Source: Xenopus tropicalis (Eukaryota; Chordata; Amphibia; Anura; Pipidae). From it: a stretch of DNA of 64,000 nt. The notes beneath the pieces were generated by a model. It was not told the origin of the DNA. It saw only the letters and a program-made list of their open reading frames with translations, and did not search any database. Location: assembly GCF_000004195.4 (NCBI RefSeq), contig NC_030680.2:150020045-150084044 (forward strand), in the 5' to 3' direction. Shown here one piece after another: positions 11,231-22,397 of this stretch. Made by a program: the position numbers and the translations under genes. How positions within the stretch are numbered: the stretch's first letter is position 1; the number at the start of each line of letters is the position of its first letter.

Positions 11231-13350
11231 TGGAGTGAGTGCTTATTTGTGCCCTGGGTACCCCTGGAACTATAGCGGGGTGACTGTTACCCCAATGTTT
11301 CTATATATCTGTAACCTTGTTATGGGCTAAGGGGGCCCAGCCTGAAGGCCAGTTAGGGGGGGATTTGGGGTGAGTGCTTATTTGTGCCCTGGGTACCCCT
11401 GGAACTATAGCGGGGTGACTGTTACCCCAATGTTTCTATATATCTGTAACCTTGTTATGGGCTAAGGGGGCCCAGCCTGAAGGCCAGTTAGGGGGGATTT
11501 GGGGTGAGTGCTTATTTGTGCCCTGGGTACCCCTGGAACTATAGCGGGGTGACTGTTACCCCAATGTTTCTATATATCTGTAACCTTGTTATGGGCTAAG
11601 GGGGCCCAGCCTGAAGGCCAGTTAGGGGGGGATTTGGGGTGAGTGCTTATTTGTGCCCTGGGTACCCCTGGAACTATAGCGGGGTGACTGTTACCCCAAT
11701 GTTTCTATATATCTGTAACCTTGTTATGGGCTAAGGGGGCCCAGCCTGAAGGCCAGTTAGGGGGGATTTGGGGTGAGTGCTTATTTGTGCCCTGGGTACC
11801 CCTGGAACTATAGCGGGGTGACTGTTACCCCAATGTTTCTATATATCTGTAACCTTGTTATGGGCTAAGGGGGCCCAGCCTGAAGGCCAGTTAGGGGGGA
11901 TTTGGGGTGAGTGCTTATTTGTGCCCTGGGTACCCCTGGAACTATAGCGGGGTGACTGTTACCCCAATGTTTCTATATATCTGTAACCTTGTTATGGGCT
12001 AAGGGGGCCCAGCCTGAAGGCCAGTTAGGGGGGATTTGGGGTGAGTGCTTATTTGTGCCCTGGGTACCCCTGGAACTATAGTGGGGTGACTGTTACCCCA
12101 ATGTTTCTATATATCTGTAACCTTGTTATGGGCTAAGGGGGCCCAGCCTGAAGGCCAGTTAGGGGGGGATTTGGGGTGAGTGCTTATTTGTGCCCTGGGT
12201 ACCCCTGGAACTATAGTGGGGTGACTGTTACCCCAATGTTTCTATATATCTGTAACCTTGTTATGGGCTAAGGGGGCCCAGCCTGAAGGCCAGTTAGGGG
12301 GGGATTTGGGGTGAGTGCTTATTTGTGCCCTGGGTACCCCTGGAACTATAGCGGGGTGACTGTTACCCCAATGTTTCTATATATCTGTAACCTTGTTATG
12401 GGCTAAGGGGCCCAGCCTGAAGGCCAGTTAGGGGGGGATTTGGGGTGAGTGCTTATTTGTGCCCTGGGTACCCCTGGAACTATAGCGGGGTGACTGTTAC
12501 CCCAATGTTTCTATATATCTGTAACCTTGTTATGGGCTAAGGGGGCCCAGCCTGAAGGCCAGTTAGGGGGATTTGGGGTGAGTGCTTATTTGTGCCCTGG
12601 GTACCCCTGGAACTATAGCAGGGTGACTGTTACCCCAATGTTTCTATATATCTGTAACCTTGTTATGGCTAAGGGGGCCCAGCCTGAAGGCCAGTTAGGG
12701 GGGGATTTGGGGTGAGTGCTTATTTGTGCCCTGGGTACCCCTGGAACTATAGTGGGGTGACTGTTACCCCAATGTTTCTATATATCTGTAACCTTGTTAT
12801 GGGCTAAGGGGGCCCAGCCTGAAGGCCAGTTAGGGGGGATTTGGGGTGAGTGCTTATTTGTGCCCTGGGTACCCCTGGAACTATAGCAGGGTGACTGTTA
12901 CCCCAATGTTTCTATATATCTGTAACCTTGTTATGGGCTAAGGGGGCCCAGCCTGAAGGCCAGTTAGGGGGGATTTGGGGTGAGTGCTTATTTGTGCCCT
13001 GGGTACCCCTGGAACTATAGCAGGGTGACTGTTACCCCAATGTTTCTATATATCTGTAACCTTGTTATGGGCTAAGGGGGCCCAGCCTGAAGGCCAGTTA
13101 GGGGGGGATTTGGGGTGAGTGCTTATTTGTGCCCTGGGTACCCCTGGAACTATAGTGGGGTGACTGTTACCCCAATGTTTCTATATATCTGTAACCTTGT
13201 TATGGGCTAAGGGGGCCCAGCCTGAAGGCCAGTTAGGGGGGGATTTGGGGTGAGTGCTTATTTGTGCCCTGGGTACCCCTGGAACTATAGCAGGGTGACT
13301 GTTACCCCAATGTTTCTATATATCTGTAACCTTGTTATGGGCTAAGGGGA
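11231..13350 (+). repeat. 134/135-bp satellite, array 2 (about 16 copies)
   Basis: It has the same unit and orientation as the array at 6450-7075. Differences among copies are single-base: actatagc(g/a)ggg versus actatagtgggg, G-run length 5-7, and one missing g in ttatggctaagg near 12664. The agtgggg and agcaggg variants cluster and alternate in the right half (12000-13300), which suggests blocks of several units were copied together. No transcription or coding signal was seen. Confidence 0.95.
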
Positions 13351-14240
13351 GGCAGTAGGAATGTTACAGTGACAGAGATGTTATTTTTACCCCAGACCAG
13401 CAGCTCTCTCTGTATAATCTCCTATATTACTATTTAAGCCACATTATGGAGTAGATGGTAATTTATCTAAAATTCGTATTTCCTCAGAAATAAAGGAAGG
13501 CTTTATGGGTTGATGACTTTAGACTTCACATTTTTCAGCGTATTTCAACACTTTTCCTGCAAGGCTCATACACATGCCAGACCAACAAAAGGGGTCCGAC
13601 TTGACTCGAGTCCAAGTAGGGAATCAGATACCGACCTGTTTACTCTGTTTCACTGACAGAAAGAAATATTTGATTTCACAGGCGCAGGTATTTATGTGCT
13701 TTTTAAACAAACGTAACGTATTTCATCCTATTCCAGTGAATTCCATGAGTAATTCCAGAAAGATCTACAGCACAGGGTCTATATACCAGGATTACACGGA
13801 ACATTCAATAAGACACGTACTGTATATACTTGGCTGTAATTGGCTCCGAGCGTTTCACTATAAATATCTATATAGAGCCAGCACTTTGTGTTAGTAAAGT
13901 TGGTCAGAGGGAGCTGAATATCCATAGCCAGAGTAGCCAGTGATCCCAACCAGTGGCGCGGGGGCAACATGGTGCTCCCAGGGGGCTCAAAGCAGGTGGC
14001 CTCAATTGGTTTTGGTTGCATAAAAATTGGCTGTATTGTCAAACAGAACCTCCTGTAGGCTGCCAGTCCCCATTGGGCTACCAAATAGCCAATCACAGTC
14101 CTTATGGGTCACCCGCAGATAAGTTTCTTTTAGGAGCACTCAGGGTGGGGTTTGGTGGGTGGTCCTCGGCGGGAGGGGGGGTGTAGGGGCCCCTGAGGCA
14201 GAAGCCCCGGTGGGCCCTGCACCCCCCAGTCCAACCCTGA
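13351..14240. other. Single-copy DNA plus a hAT-like fragment
   Basis: 13351-13930 shows no gene. About 13950-14238 looks like a diverged short hAT-like element: near the left cagtggcgcgggggcaacat, near the right caccccccagtccaaccctg, with the gggcccctgaggcagaagcc block between. No target duplication was found. Confidence 0.5.
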
Positions 14241-14690
14241 ACCCAAGGAGCATAGGGTATGGGAGAGTCGGGTATAAGAATGTAGGGTGGGGGGTATAGG
14301 GTATGGGAGAGTAGGATATAAGAATGTAGGGTGGGGAGTATAGGGTATGGGAGAGTCGGGTATAAGAATGTAGGGTGGGGAGTATAGGGTATGGGAGAGT
14401 AGGATATAAGAATGTAGGGTGGGGAGTATAGGGTATGGGAGAGTCGGGTATAAGAATGTAGGGTGGGGAGTATAGGGTATGGGAGAGTAGGATATAAGAA
14501 TGTAGGGTGGGGAGTATAGGGTATGGGAGAGTCGGGTATAAGAATGTAGGGTGGGGGGTATAGGGTATGGGAGAGTAGGATATAAGAATGTAGGGTGGGG
14601 AGTATAGGGTATGGGAGAGTAGGATATAAGAATGTAGGGTGGGGGGTATAGGGTATGGGAGAGTCGGGTATAAGAATGTAGGGTGGGGGA
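14241..14690 (+). repeat. 44-bp minisatellite with alternating unit types
   Basis: The unit is gagagtcgggtataagaatg plus tagggtggggagtatagggt plus atgg. Two versions alternate: type A with gtcgggtataag (about 14266, 14354, 14442, 14530, 14662) and type B with gtaggatataag (about 14310, 14398, 14486, 14574, 14618). This gives an 88-bp dimer. The 195- and 236-codon minus-strand frames (Tyr/Pro/Leu-rich) run through it only because stops are absent. Confidence 0.9.
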
Positions 14691-15169
14691 ATGTAAGATA
14701 CTGTATGGGAGAGTTGGATCTGGGCATGTAGGTTATGGGTGGGTAAACTGTTTGTGGTTAGGACTCCATCAGAAAGGATTGTAGGAATGATATGAAACTG
14801 TAAATATATCATTTTGGAAGGGGGCTTTGCAGTTAACAGAATTAGGTTGACTATTCAGGGCAGACTGCACCCTACATGTAGGAGATTGGGCGGCATTGTA
14901 ACCTGGTACAGAGGTGGGAAATAGCTCAGTGCGCAGTGAAGATGGAATCAGTATCAGGAAAGGGCCCATAAGAGAGAGAGTTATAAGCAGCTGGTTATTT
15001 GCTGGTTACTGGTTAGTGGACTTTCCCCACATGAACCCATTTGTCATTGTAATTACAGCACATAGAATCTCCGTTACCAATCCTGACACAGAAAAGGGAA
15101 TAAAATGTATTACGACGTTAGGACTCCAACTCCAAAACCAAGAAATGATTTTACTCAGCGGGAACTTAC
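14691..15169. other. Intron 3' of the 75-bp cacna2d3 exon
   Basis: Beyond the exon donor at 15169-15164 the sequence is single-copy and shows no second exon. Confidence 0.5.
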
Positions 15170-15244
15170 CAGGGGCCTGAGCTCCGGGTGGGTCAGGATA
15201 TATCCATTGTTTGTAATGGCAAAGGCGTAACCGTGAATTCCCAG
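15170..15244 (-). CDS. cacna2d3: cacna2d3 exon (Cache domain, [12 protein letters not shown])
   Basis: This 75-bp exon is phase 0 at both ends and encodes 25 residues, with [20 protein letters not shown] followed by ELRPL. The acceptor is tgtcctttctgttccag and the donor is CTG|GTAAGT. The GYxFAIxxNGYxLxHP pattern is the hallmark strand pair of the alpha2delta Cache domain. In alpha2delta-1 the matching string is FAIDPNGY, where the Asp helps bind the ligand amino group. Here it is Thr, consistent with alpha2delta-3 not binding gabapentin. No further exon was recognised downstream (positions 1-15169). Confidence 0.96.
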
Positions 15245-15805
15245 CTGGAACAGAAAGGACACAATATAAGTCACAGGCCGATCCCATAAATCCCAGTAGC
15301 GCTTATTCCTGTAATATAACTAGAGGGCTGCCCCATTGCCCCACTGGGGTAATTAACCTTTAAACAAACTGACCCTAGAAACCAGCAACAAGTTAAATAG
15401 TTAAAATCTCACAACAAATGGCTTAAGGGGGCCCAGTCCATGAGGGGGAGTAGTGGGCGCTCAGGTACTACCCTACTACTGCTTTACTACTTGGCTCAGC
15501 TCTAATCAAGTGTGAAGTCCTAGCAAGTCCAAAATAACTTAATGATGTTCCCAGAAGGCCTCATATTCTATCATTTTGCCTTGAGATTCATCTCTGTTAC
15601 AGTCAATGAAAAATGCTTCACCAATGTTCAGCTCCACTTCACCAACCCCTCTACCCTCTCAACCTCTCTTCCCCACACCCTGCCATCCACCCCCTCCAAT
15701 GACTCCCACCACAAATTGCAGTTTAAAAAATGATTATAAATAATTGTTCTGACCTTGAAAGACCTCCATAAAATATGTTTGTCCTTTATTTTTCTCTCTA
15801 AACTA

Positions 15806-16360
15806 TGTTCTCCACCAATGATCTCCATCTTTGCTCCTCATACATTCTCTCCACCCAAATAAACCTCCAGGATTTCCCCAAAGCAGAACCCCTTCTCTGG
15901 AACTCTTCTTCTCCCCTAGCTCCTCAAGGCTCCGCTCCTCTTTACCTGTCTTCCAGCAGTACCTAGTCCCATCCTTGTTCCTCCAAACAACTATTAGCTC
16001 CACTTGCTTTCCTTAGCACTAATTATACAGTACATTTATGCTTTACTTCTCCAACCTCCTCTAACTAACGGTGACAAGATGTGTCTCTGGTTTCCCCCTA
16101 CTCATTCCTTGTGTATCAACCCAGTCCCCTAGATTGTAAGCTCTCATGGGCAGGGTCTCCACCAATGATCTCCATCTTTGCTCCTCATACATTCTCTCCA
16201 CCCAAATAAACCTCCAGGATTTCCCCAAAGCAGAACCCCTTCTCTGGAACTCTTCTTCTCCCCTAGCTCCTCAAGGCTCCGCTCCTCTTTACCTGTCTTC
16301 CAGCAGTACCTAGTCCCATCCTTGTTCCTCCAAACAGCTATCAGCTCCACTTGCTTTCCT
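15806..16360 (+). repeat. Tandem duplication, 347-bp period
   Basis: About 208 bp at 15806-16013 recurs at 16153-16360 with only a few changes (aacaactattagc versus aacagctatcagc). The sequence between and after the copies carries agattgtaagctctcatggg and agattgcaagctctcatggg (16132 and 16442). That string resembles the tail of a dispersed vertebrate retroposon, so the second copy could also be a repeat-mediated duplication. Spurious 61- to 68-codon frames occur in each copy. Confidence 0.9.
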
Positions 16361-17703
16361 TAGCCCTAGTTATATATTCATGCTTTACTTCTCCAACCTC
16401 CTCCAACTTCTCCAATTCCTTGTGTATCACCCCACCCCTCTAGATTGCAAGCTCTCATGGGCAGGGCCCTTTGCTCATCTTGGTGTGCTTATGGTTGCCA
16501 AAGTTTTTGGCACTGGATTGTATCTGTTTGTTGCACAGTTGTTACTCCCCCATTATTGGGGTGAAGGAAACATTGGCACATTATGTTTTTTGGGGTCAGC
16601 AGAAGGAACCCTAAGCAACACGTTACCCAAGGAAATCTTGCCCACCCACCACAAAACACCTGTATCCCATCCGCCTGTTTTATCCCCATCTGTTCTTGTG
16701 TAATGTTCCGGCAGAACGTTTCAGTTAACTTGTTGCAGAAAGGAAAGAGACGAAATGGAAATCATAGACTCTGCACTTGTTTATATTCTCTAACAGCCCC
16801 TCCAAGAATCATTTTTATTATGCGATGACACAGATTATCCAATAAGTCAGCAAATGTTATGAGCGAAACCTCACCAGCTATTTTACTTGGGGTCAGGATC
16901 AAAGGAGGAGAATAAGTGCAAGTCTTTTATATTCAATGTGCGGTTACTTAGAGTGCAGATCTAGAGAGTGCCGGGAAACCCGTCTCTTCCAAAAAGAAAC
17001 AGTATTTGATCAATGGAGGGTTTGGATGCAAAAGCTTTTGCTGCTTTTTTTCTGTCTTGTTCAAGTAAGAGACCAAATATGAGGCCTCAGATCATGGGAA
17101 TCCCAGTGTAAACCATTGATATAGAATGGGTCCCCCATTCCCTGTGCCCCTCCAGCAGTCTCCCTGGGCTACCAGACTCCCACGTCATAGCTCTGCTCCA
17201 ACTGGTGATGTCAACAAGTATGGTCACTGGCGGAGCAGCAATTTGATTGGCTGGGCGTGGGACAATTGTTTGGGGGAACATTAAAGGAGCAGGTCTGGGT
17301 CATGCCATTTTAGGGTTACCCCAATTAAGTCTACCCTAGTAACTGGGGATATGTGATGCAGGTTAATACTTGTAGTGTTCTTCAGACATGTTGGGTCCCC
17401 TTTGCAGTCAAAAGTTGGTGTGGGTTCCCTATTATCTCATAACAAGGCCACAGACTTATGTATTACGGCCCTAACAGACCCTCTCCTATAGTTGCAGGAC
17501 AGTAAATAATCCCTGTTACCCAAATGTCACCATAACTGACCTTTCCCATCACTCAAGGTGACTCCTACATTCGCCCCCAATCCATTCAGTTTATCCGTTC
17601 ATCATCTTTTTATGTCTTGGGGTTCTACATGTTCTACATTTAGCAGCTAAGTCTGGCATGTACGGGTCGGTCTCTTAATGTAACGTGTGTATAAATGAGA
17701 GAG

Positions 17704-18710
17704 CCAAGGAAGAGTTGGTCATAATGAAGAGCTGGTCATAATGAAGAGCTGGTCATAATGAAGAGCTGGTCATAATGAAGAGCTGGTCATAATGAAGAGC
17801 TGGCCATAATTAAGAGCTGGTCATAATGAAGAGTTGGTCATAATGAAGGGTTGGTCCTAATGAAGAGCTGGTCATAATGAAGGGTTGGTCCTAATGAAGA
17901 GCTGGTCATAATGAAGGGTTGGTCATAATGAAGAGTTGGTCATAATGAAGGGTTGGTTATAATGAAGAGTTGGTCATAATGAAGGGTTGGTCCTAATGAA
18001 GAGCTGGTCATAATGAAGGGTTGGTCATAATGAAGGGTTGGTCATAATGAAGAGTTGGTCATAATGAAGGGTTGGTCCTAATGAAGAGTTGATCATAATG
18101 AAGGGTTGGTCCTAATGAAGAGTTGGTCGTAATGAAGGGTTGGTCCTAATGAAGAGTTGGTCGTAATGAAGGGTTGGTCATAATGAAGAGTTGGTCAAAA
18201 TGAAGAGTTGGTCAAAATGAAGAGATGGTCATAATGAAGGGTTGGTCCGAATGAAGAGTTGGTCATAATGATGAGCTGGTCATAATGAAGAGATGGTCAT
18301 AATGAAGAGTTGGTCATAATGAAGAGTTGGTCCTAATGAAGGGTTGGTCCTAATGAAGATTTGATCATAATGAAGGGTTGGTCATAATGAAGGGTTGGTC
18401 ATAATGAAGAGTTGGTCATAATGAAGGGTTGGTCCTAATGAAGAGTTGATCATAATGAAGGGTTGGTCCTAATGAAGAGTTGGTCGTAATGAAGGGTTGG
18501 TCCTAATGAAGAGTTGGTCGTAATGAAGGGTTGGTCATAATGAAGAGTTGGTCAAAATGAAGAGTTGGTCAAAATGAAGAGATGGTCATAATGAAGGGTT
18601 GGTCCGAATGAAGAGTTGGTCATAATGATGAGCTGGTCATAATGAAGAGATGGTCATAATGAAGAGTTGGTCATAATGAAGAGTTGGTCCCAATGAAGAG
18701 TGTGTCCAAC
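17704..18710 (+). repeat. 17-bp minisatellite, about 59 copies, with a 357-bp higher-order block
   Basis: The unit is gaagagttggtcataat (17 bp), with variants agag/aggg, cata/ccta/cgta/caaa and gctgg/gttgg. The order of variants from about 18050 to 18330 repeats from about 18405 to 18690. The rare unit gttgatcataatg occurs at 18091 and again at 18448, exactly 357 bp or 21 units apart. This shows a recent duplication of a 21-unit block. Confidence 0.95.
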
Positions 18711-18915
18711 TGGGTAGATTAGAGGTGGGTCCCCGATGTTATTACAATTGTTAGAGGAACGTATTCCTCATAGAAGGACATTATTCCAATAGAAGAACCC
18801 ACCTGTGAAATGAGAAGGACTCTCCCTTCTATCTTGAAGACCCAAAGGCCCAGGGCCCCCAGCAATGGGTGTGGCCTGGATCTATTACACCAATAACATT
18901 CACTTATAGATTTAC

Positions 18916-18996
18916 CTTATATTTTGGAATGGCCTTCATCAGTTCTTTCACTGGTACATCCGTGCCGACGACGCCCAACAGAACCCCCTTTGATCT
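18916..18996 (-). CDS. cacna2d3: cacna2d3 exon (Cache domain, GTDVPVKEL)
   Basis: This 81-bp exon is phase 0 at both ends and encodes 27 residues: RSKGVLLGVVGTDVPVKEL followed by a short helix ending IPKYK. The acceptor is ttctgtttgtgcag (18997-19010 reversed) and the donor is AAG|GTAAATC. LGVVGTDV is the conserved Cache-domain strand (LGVMGVDV in alpha2delta-1), and the following helix VKELMKAIP is typical of alpha2delta-3. The exact first base is set by the acceptor at gcag and by the phase of the previous exon. Using the next AG would shift the frame and remove the Arg. Confidence 0.95.
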
Positions 18997-19145
18997 CTGC
19001 ACAAACAGAAGAGAAAAGGCTTCAGAGAGAGAGGTAACCAATCAACAGGGAGAATCACAGACGTGCGCTAATTATTTTCACGTTGTCATAAATCCATGAA
19101 ATGACAGTTTGCAGCTGGGGGGGGGGGCTTTGTTCTGCCGACATC

Positions 19146-19643
19146 TTAAAGGAGAAGCAAATGAAGAGGAACAGCTGTCACTGGTGTCTCTGGCGAGAGC
19201 GTTGGGATTGTAACAGGAATATTCCTCTTGAAATTAACCCTTTATATGCTGAAAGTTCTACAAAAGTTATGGAATGGCCTATTCTTAGCAACTTTTCAAT
19301 TGGTCTTCATTATTTATTGTTTTTAAATTATTTTCCTTCTTTCTTTAATATTTTTCAGCTTTCAAATGGGGGTCACTGACCCCGGCAGCCAAACCCTATT
19401 GCTCTGTGAGGCTCCAGTTTTATTGTTATTGTTACTTTTCATATTCCCGTCTCTCTTTCAAACCACTGCCTGGTTGCTAGGTTATATTGGGCCCTAGCAA
19501 CCAGATAGCTGCTGAAATCACAAACTGGAGAGCTGCTGTAATTCAAAAACAGCAAATAAAAAATGAAGACCAATTGCAAATTGTCTCGGAATTGCTCTCT
19601 ACATCAGACTAAAAGGTCATTCAAAGGGGAATTACCCCTTTAA
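19146..19643. mobile_element. T2-like MITE, 498 bp, TTAA at both ends
   Basis: The left end is TTAAAGGAG and the right end, reversed, is TTAAAGGGG. Both fit the TTAAAGGRR terminus described for Xenopus T2-family MITEs with TTAA target duplication. Internal landmarks are cttttcaattggtcttcatt, ggggtcactgaccccggcag, tggttgctaggttatattgg and aaaatgaagaccaattgcaa. Related copies in this window are at 40890-41332, 47840-48030, 52270-52460, 58970-60440 (split) and 61950-62060. Confidence 0.85.
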
Positions 19644-19652
19644 TAACACTAA

Positions 19653-19839
19653 GGGGTATATTTATCATACTGTGTAAAAAGTGGAGTAACACATTACCGG
19701 TGATGTTGCTCATAGCAGCCAATCAGATGCTTTGCTTTGGGTTTCTAACTGTTGAAATCTAATTGCTGATTGGTTGCCCTGGGCAACATCACCGGTAATG
19801 CTTCACTCCAATTTTTACACAGCCTGATAAATATACCCC
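19653..19839. mobile_element. Palindromic MITE, 187 bp
   Basis: The left end is ggggtatatttatcatactg and the right end is cctgataaatatacccc, its inverse. Inner arms continue (acattaccggtgatgttgct against ggcaacatcaccggtaatg). The flanks are taa on the left and aaa on the right, close to a TAA target site. It lies nine bases from the T2-like MITE. Confidence 0.85.
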
Positions 19840-19869
19840 AAAGGGCAATGGCATGCAGATGTACTGGGT

Positions 19870-20090
19870 GCCATTGCCCCATCGTCAGACTGGGCCCAGA
19901 TCCGATCCCCCCCAGGGCGCTCCCACGATCTCCCAACGTGCCACAGGTAAGTTTCTTTTAGGAGCGCTTGGGGGGGGTCAGAGGGTCTTGGGGGCATCTG
20001 GGAAGGGGGTAAAGGCAGTGGGGGTCATTGGGGGGTACAAGGGCCCCTGAGAAGCCCCGGTGGGACCTGCACCCCCAAATCCGACCTGCA
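19870..20090 (+). mobile_element. Short hAT-like element (GTCGGACTG family), diverged
   Basis: The left side is gtcagactgggcccagatcc and the right side is gcacccccaaatccgacctg. The inner order of blocks matches the family, including aggtaagtttcttttaggag, which is also seen near 14115. The ends have mutated and no target duplication was recognised. Confidence 0.6.
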
Positions 20091-20939
20091 CTGAGAGAGA
20101 GAACAGGTGAGAATGAAGCCTCAGCGCTACCCGCACTTCATCTGTTTATGGAAAATGAGGTTCCGGATTTTCTCCCAGAGAATTCCAATCATGGGGCCCC
20201 GGGCAGGCGTCTCCTTATCTCTAGAACTTGCCCAGAGCCCGACGCGTTTCTGGCAATACGTAAATATTCCGCATTCCACACAACTCTCTCCCCGAGCTCT
20301 GACTCTCATCATCACACAAATCCCTTCTCTTCTTCTGCCCCGACATTTACACCCCCCGCCAGCTGTTTCCCAGAACTATTTCTGCGGCTCAAAGGGCGTC
20401 GGGAGATGGGCAGCAACGCCAGGCTTGTACCAATGGGGTGGCATTAGGGTAATAAGGCATATCCCTTACGAAGATGCGCCATAATATTGCCGCAGGGGGT
20501 GAGAAAGCAGAGTACGTGCAGCTTGGGGCATTTATATAAAGCCGTGTAAAATCAGCGGCGTTAGAATCAAATTTTTGTGGTGTAAAATGTTTACGCAGCT
20601 TTATAAGTAGCCCCCATATGTGCCCGTTATGGCTGGTAAATTAGCTAATTTGGCCATTCGGGCACCATACGGCTCAGCACTGCTGGGCGATACTGTATTA
20701 ATGCCTAAAGCAGATGTTTAGTAAAGTGCCCCCTAGTGCCCCGGTAACTGAGCAGTAGTGATGGGGCAAATTTTTCACCGGGCGCGGAGAAATTCCACAT
20801 TTCGCCATTGGTGAATTTTTTTTTGCAAAAATTAGCAAAATGGGACAGATTCGCTGATCAATACTCCGCAGCTTGTTGCCCACGTGCTGCCCCCCCCCAG
20901 CCCCCCTGTGTGCAGCTCTAATGAATGCAGACTGTGTAT
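20091..20939. other. Single-copy intron with a TTTCGC-type dispersed element
   Basis: About 20755-20862 (agtgatggggcaaatttttc ... cagattcgctgatca) matches a frog dispersed element that also occurs at 50972-51082. The rest is single-copy. A 139-codon plus-strand frame at 20028-20447 has no recognisable protein features. Confidence 0.5.
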
Positions 20940-21166
20940 CATAAAGGGCAACTATCACCCTAAAATTGCTTCTCCTGACAGAGGTGCGGGTTAATAAAGC
21001 CCCCACTCCGGTTGCGGGAACAATAGTCTTTTTTTTTTTTTTTAAATAGTCCCCTACAGTGTTAGGCTGCCCGCAATGGGAGGGAGCTCCCTGGCACCGG
21101 AGTGGGGGTTCTATTAGCTGCACCTCTGGTGGGGGAAGCAATTTTAGGGTGATAGGGCCCCTTTAA
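20940..21166. mobile_element. T2-like MITE, about 227 bp
   Basis: Inverted ends: ataaagggcaactatcaccc on the left, and on the right gggtgatagggcccctttaa. The subterminal arms ctaaaattgcttctcct and gggggaagcaattttag pair. The right end gives TTAAAGGGG when reversed. The left TTAA has mutated to CATA. Confidence 0.75.
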
Positions 21167-21431
21167 AAAAGTGCACCCACTTCCTGCATTTTGCACCTTA
21201 TCCCATTCCTGTTAAATGTGTCCAAAGTGCACCGACCTGTTTGGGAAGGTGCTATAAACAATTAGTGAAATGAAGGGGTGCTGGGGCATATAGGAGGAGG
21301 GGCAGGGGCATATATGCCAGGCTGCCCTTCAAAGTATCACTAGGGGTCATTAACAGTGAAGAACACAATGTGCAAGACGTGCAAAAAGGGTGCAATCAGC
21401 CATTAGGCACCAGGTGTTTAGTGTGCAAAGT

Positions 21432-21694
21432 CAGGGTCAGACTGGGCCGCCGGGCCACTGGGAAAAACCCCCGTGGGCCCTGGCCCTAGTGGGTCTCCAG
21501 CAGGCCAGACCCAACCCTTGCCGGCACTCCCTCTGCCCGACCGTTCCTCCCCTTGATGCGTAAAATGTATTGACGCGTAAAATGTATTGGCGCGTCGGGT
21601 GGGGGACCCTGCAGGGGGTTAGGGGGGTCCCTGCGGGGGGGTTAGGGGACGTGGCTGGTGGGGGCACCTGCAGGGACCCTGGGGTCTGACCCTG
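21432..21694 (+). mobile_element. Intact short hAT-like element, 263 bp, with perfect 8-bp target duplication
   Basis: The element starts cagggtcagactgggccgcc and ends ggggtctgaccctg, with inverted ends. It is bounded by tgcaaagt at 21424-21431 and tgcaaagt at 21695-21702. An exact 8-bp direct duplication is the signature of the hAT superfamily. There is no coding capacity. Inner blocks are C/G-rich (ggggggttaggggacgtgg). It serves as the reference copy for the other GTCGGACTG elements here. Confidence 0.9.
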
Positions 21695-21702
21695 TGCAAA
21701 GT

Positions 21703-22182
21703 GCAGAACAAGCGAAGGCTTTGTGAGGGGCACAGGAGCCAATGAGCAGAGACCTGTCGAAGGGACGAAGGGTGGCTTGTAAGTGCCCCCTCTCCTGTCC
21801 CATAAGCGGGGCATCATTCAGACTCACAGGTTAGGGGGCAGTAGGAGACGCAGGCCATAAAGGGCCCTTACTACTTGCCCTGAGACCCCAGACACTGCAC
21901 TTCTCATGCTGGATTTTCAGTTTTCAGGGTGCGGCATTCCCAGAGTCTTCCCTCTTGTGCCCCACAATACTCCGGCACTATTGCGTGGGGATCCATAAAT
22001 GACCCCAATGTTGTACTGTATCATCTGTGGGGTCCTACCTGCACCCTGACCAAGTGCCCCTGGCCTACAGTGCCCCCCAGGAGCTCAGCTTTCCCCCACC
22101 AACAAGTGAGTATCACGGGTGTAAGAGGAGCCATGCAGCACTCAGGGGAAGGGGGTCAGTTTCCCTTGCCTTACGCCACTGT
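21703..22182. other. Single-copy intron
   Basis: No gene or repeat was recognised. Confidence 0.4.
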
Positions 22183-22397
22183 TGGACTGGGGGGGTACAG
22201 AGCCCACCGGGGCTATTGCCCCAGGGGCCCCATATCACCTACCTAACCCCCTACCCCCAGTACACATAAATTAAACTTACCTTCAGCACGTTGGGAAAGG
22301 GAGATCAGCAGCCCGGGGGAGCACCCAGCAGGGATCTGGTCTGGGCCTGGGGCCCACTGAGTTTTTTCCCAATTCCCCGCCGGCCCAGTCCAACCCT
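22183..22397 (+). mobile_element. Short hAT-like element (GTCGGACTG family)
   Basis: The left side is ctgttggactgggggggtac and the right side is gccggcccagtccaaccctg. The inner agagcccaccggggctattg and gcccactgagttttttcccaa blocks match the family. No clear target duplication remains. Confidence 0.7.

Larger units (their letters stand above)
15245..18915 (-). other. cacna2d3: cacna2d3 intron between the 81-bp and 75-bp exons (3.67 kb)
   Basis: It contains the 347-bp duplication at 15806-16360 and the 17-bp array at 17704-18710. The part at 16520-17700 is single-copy with no exon signature. Confidence 0.85.

Noticed and set aside
14102..14812. Tyr/Pro-rich 236-codon frame
   Set aside because: 44-bp minisatellite read in rotating frames; no signal or domain.
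1..15169. Following cacna2d3 exons
   Set aside because: Searched by eye for the expected SSVDLSEVEWED region on the minus strand; not found, though a short exon could be missed.
17704..18710. CRISPR-like array
   Set aside because: No unique spacers; the 17-bp units are directly abutting, and the DNA is vertebrate.
20028..20484. Overlapping 125- and 139-codon frames
   Set aside because: No recognisable domain; the frames begin inside a hAT-like element.
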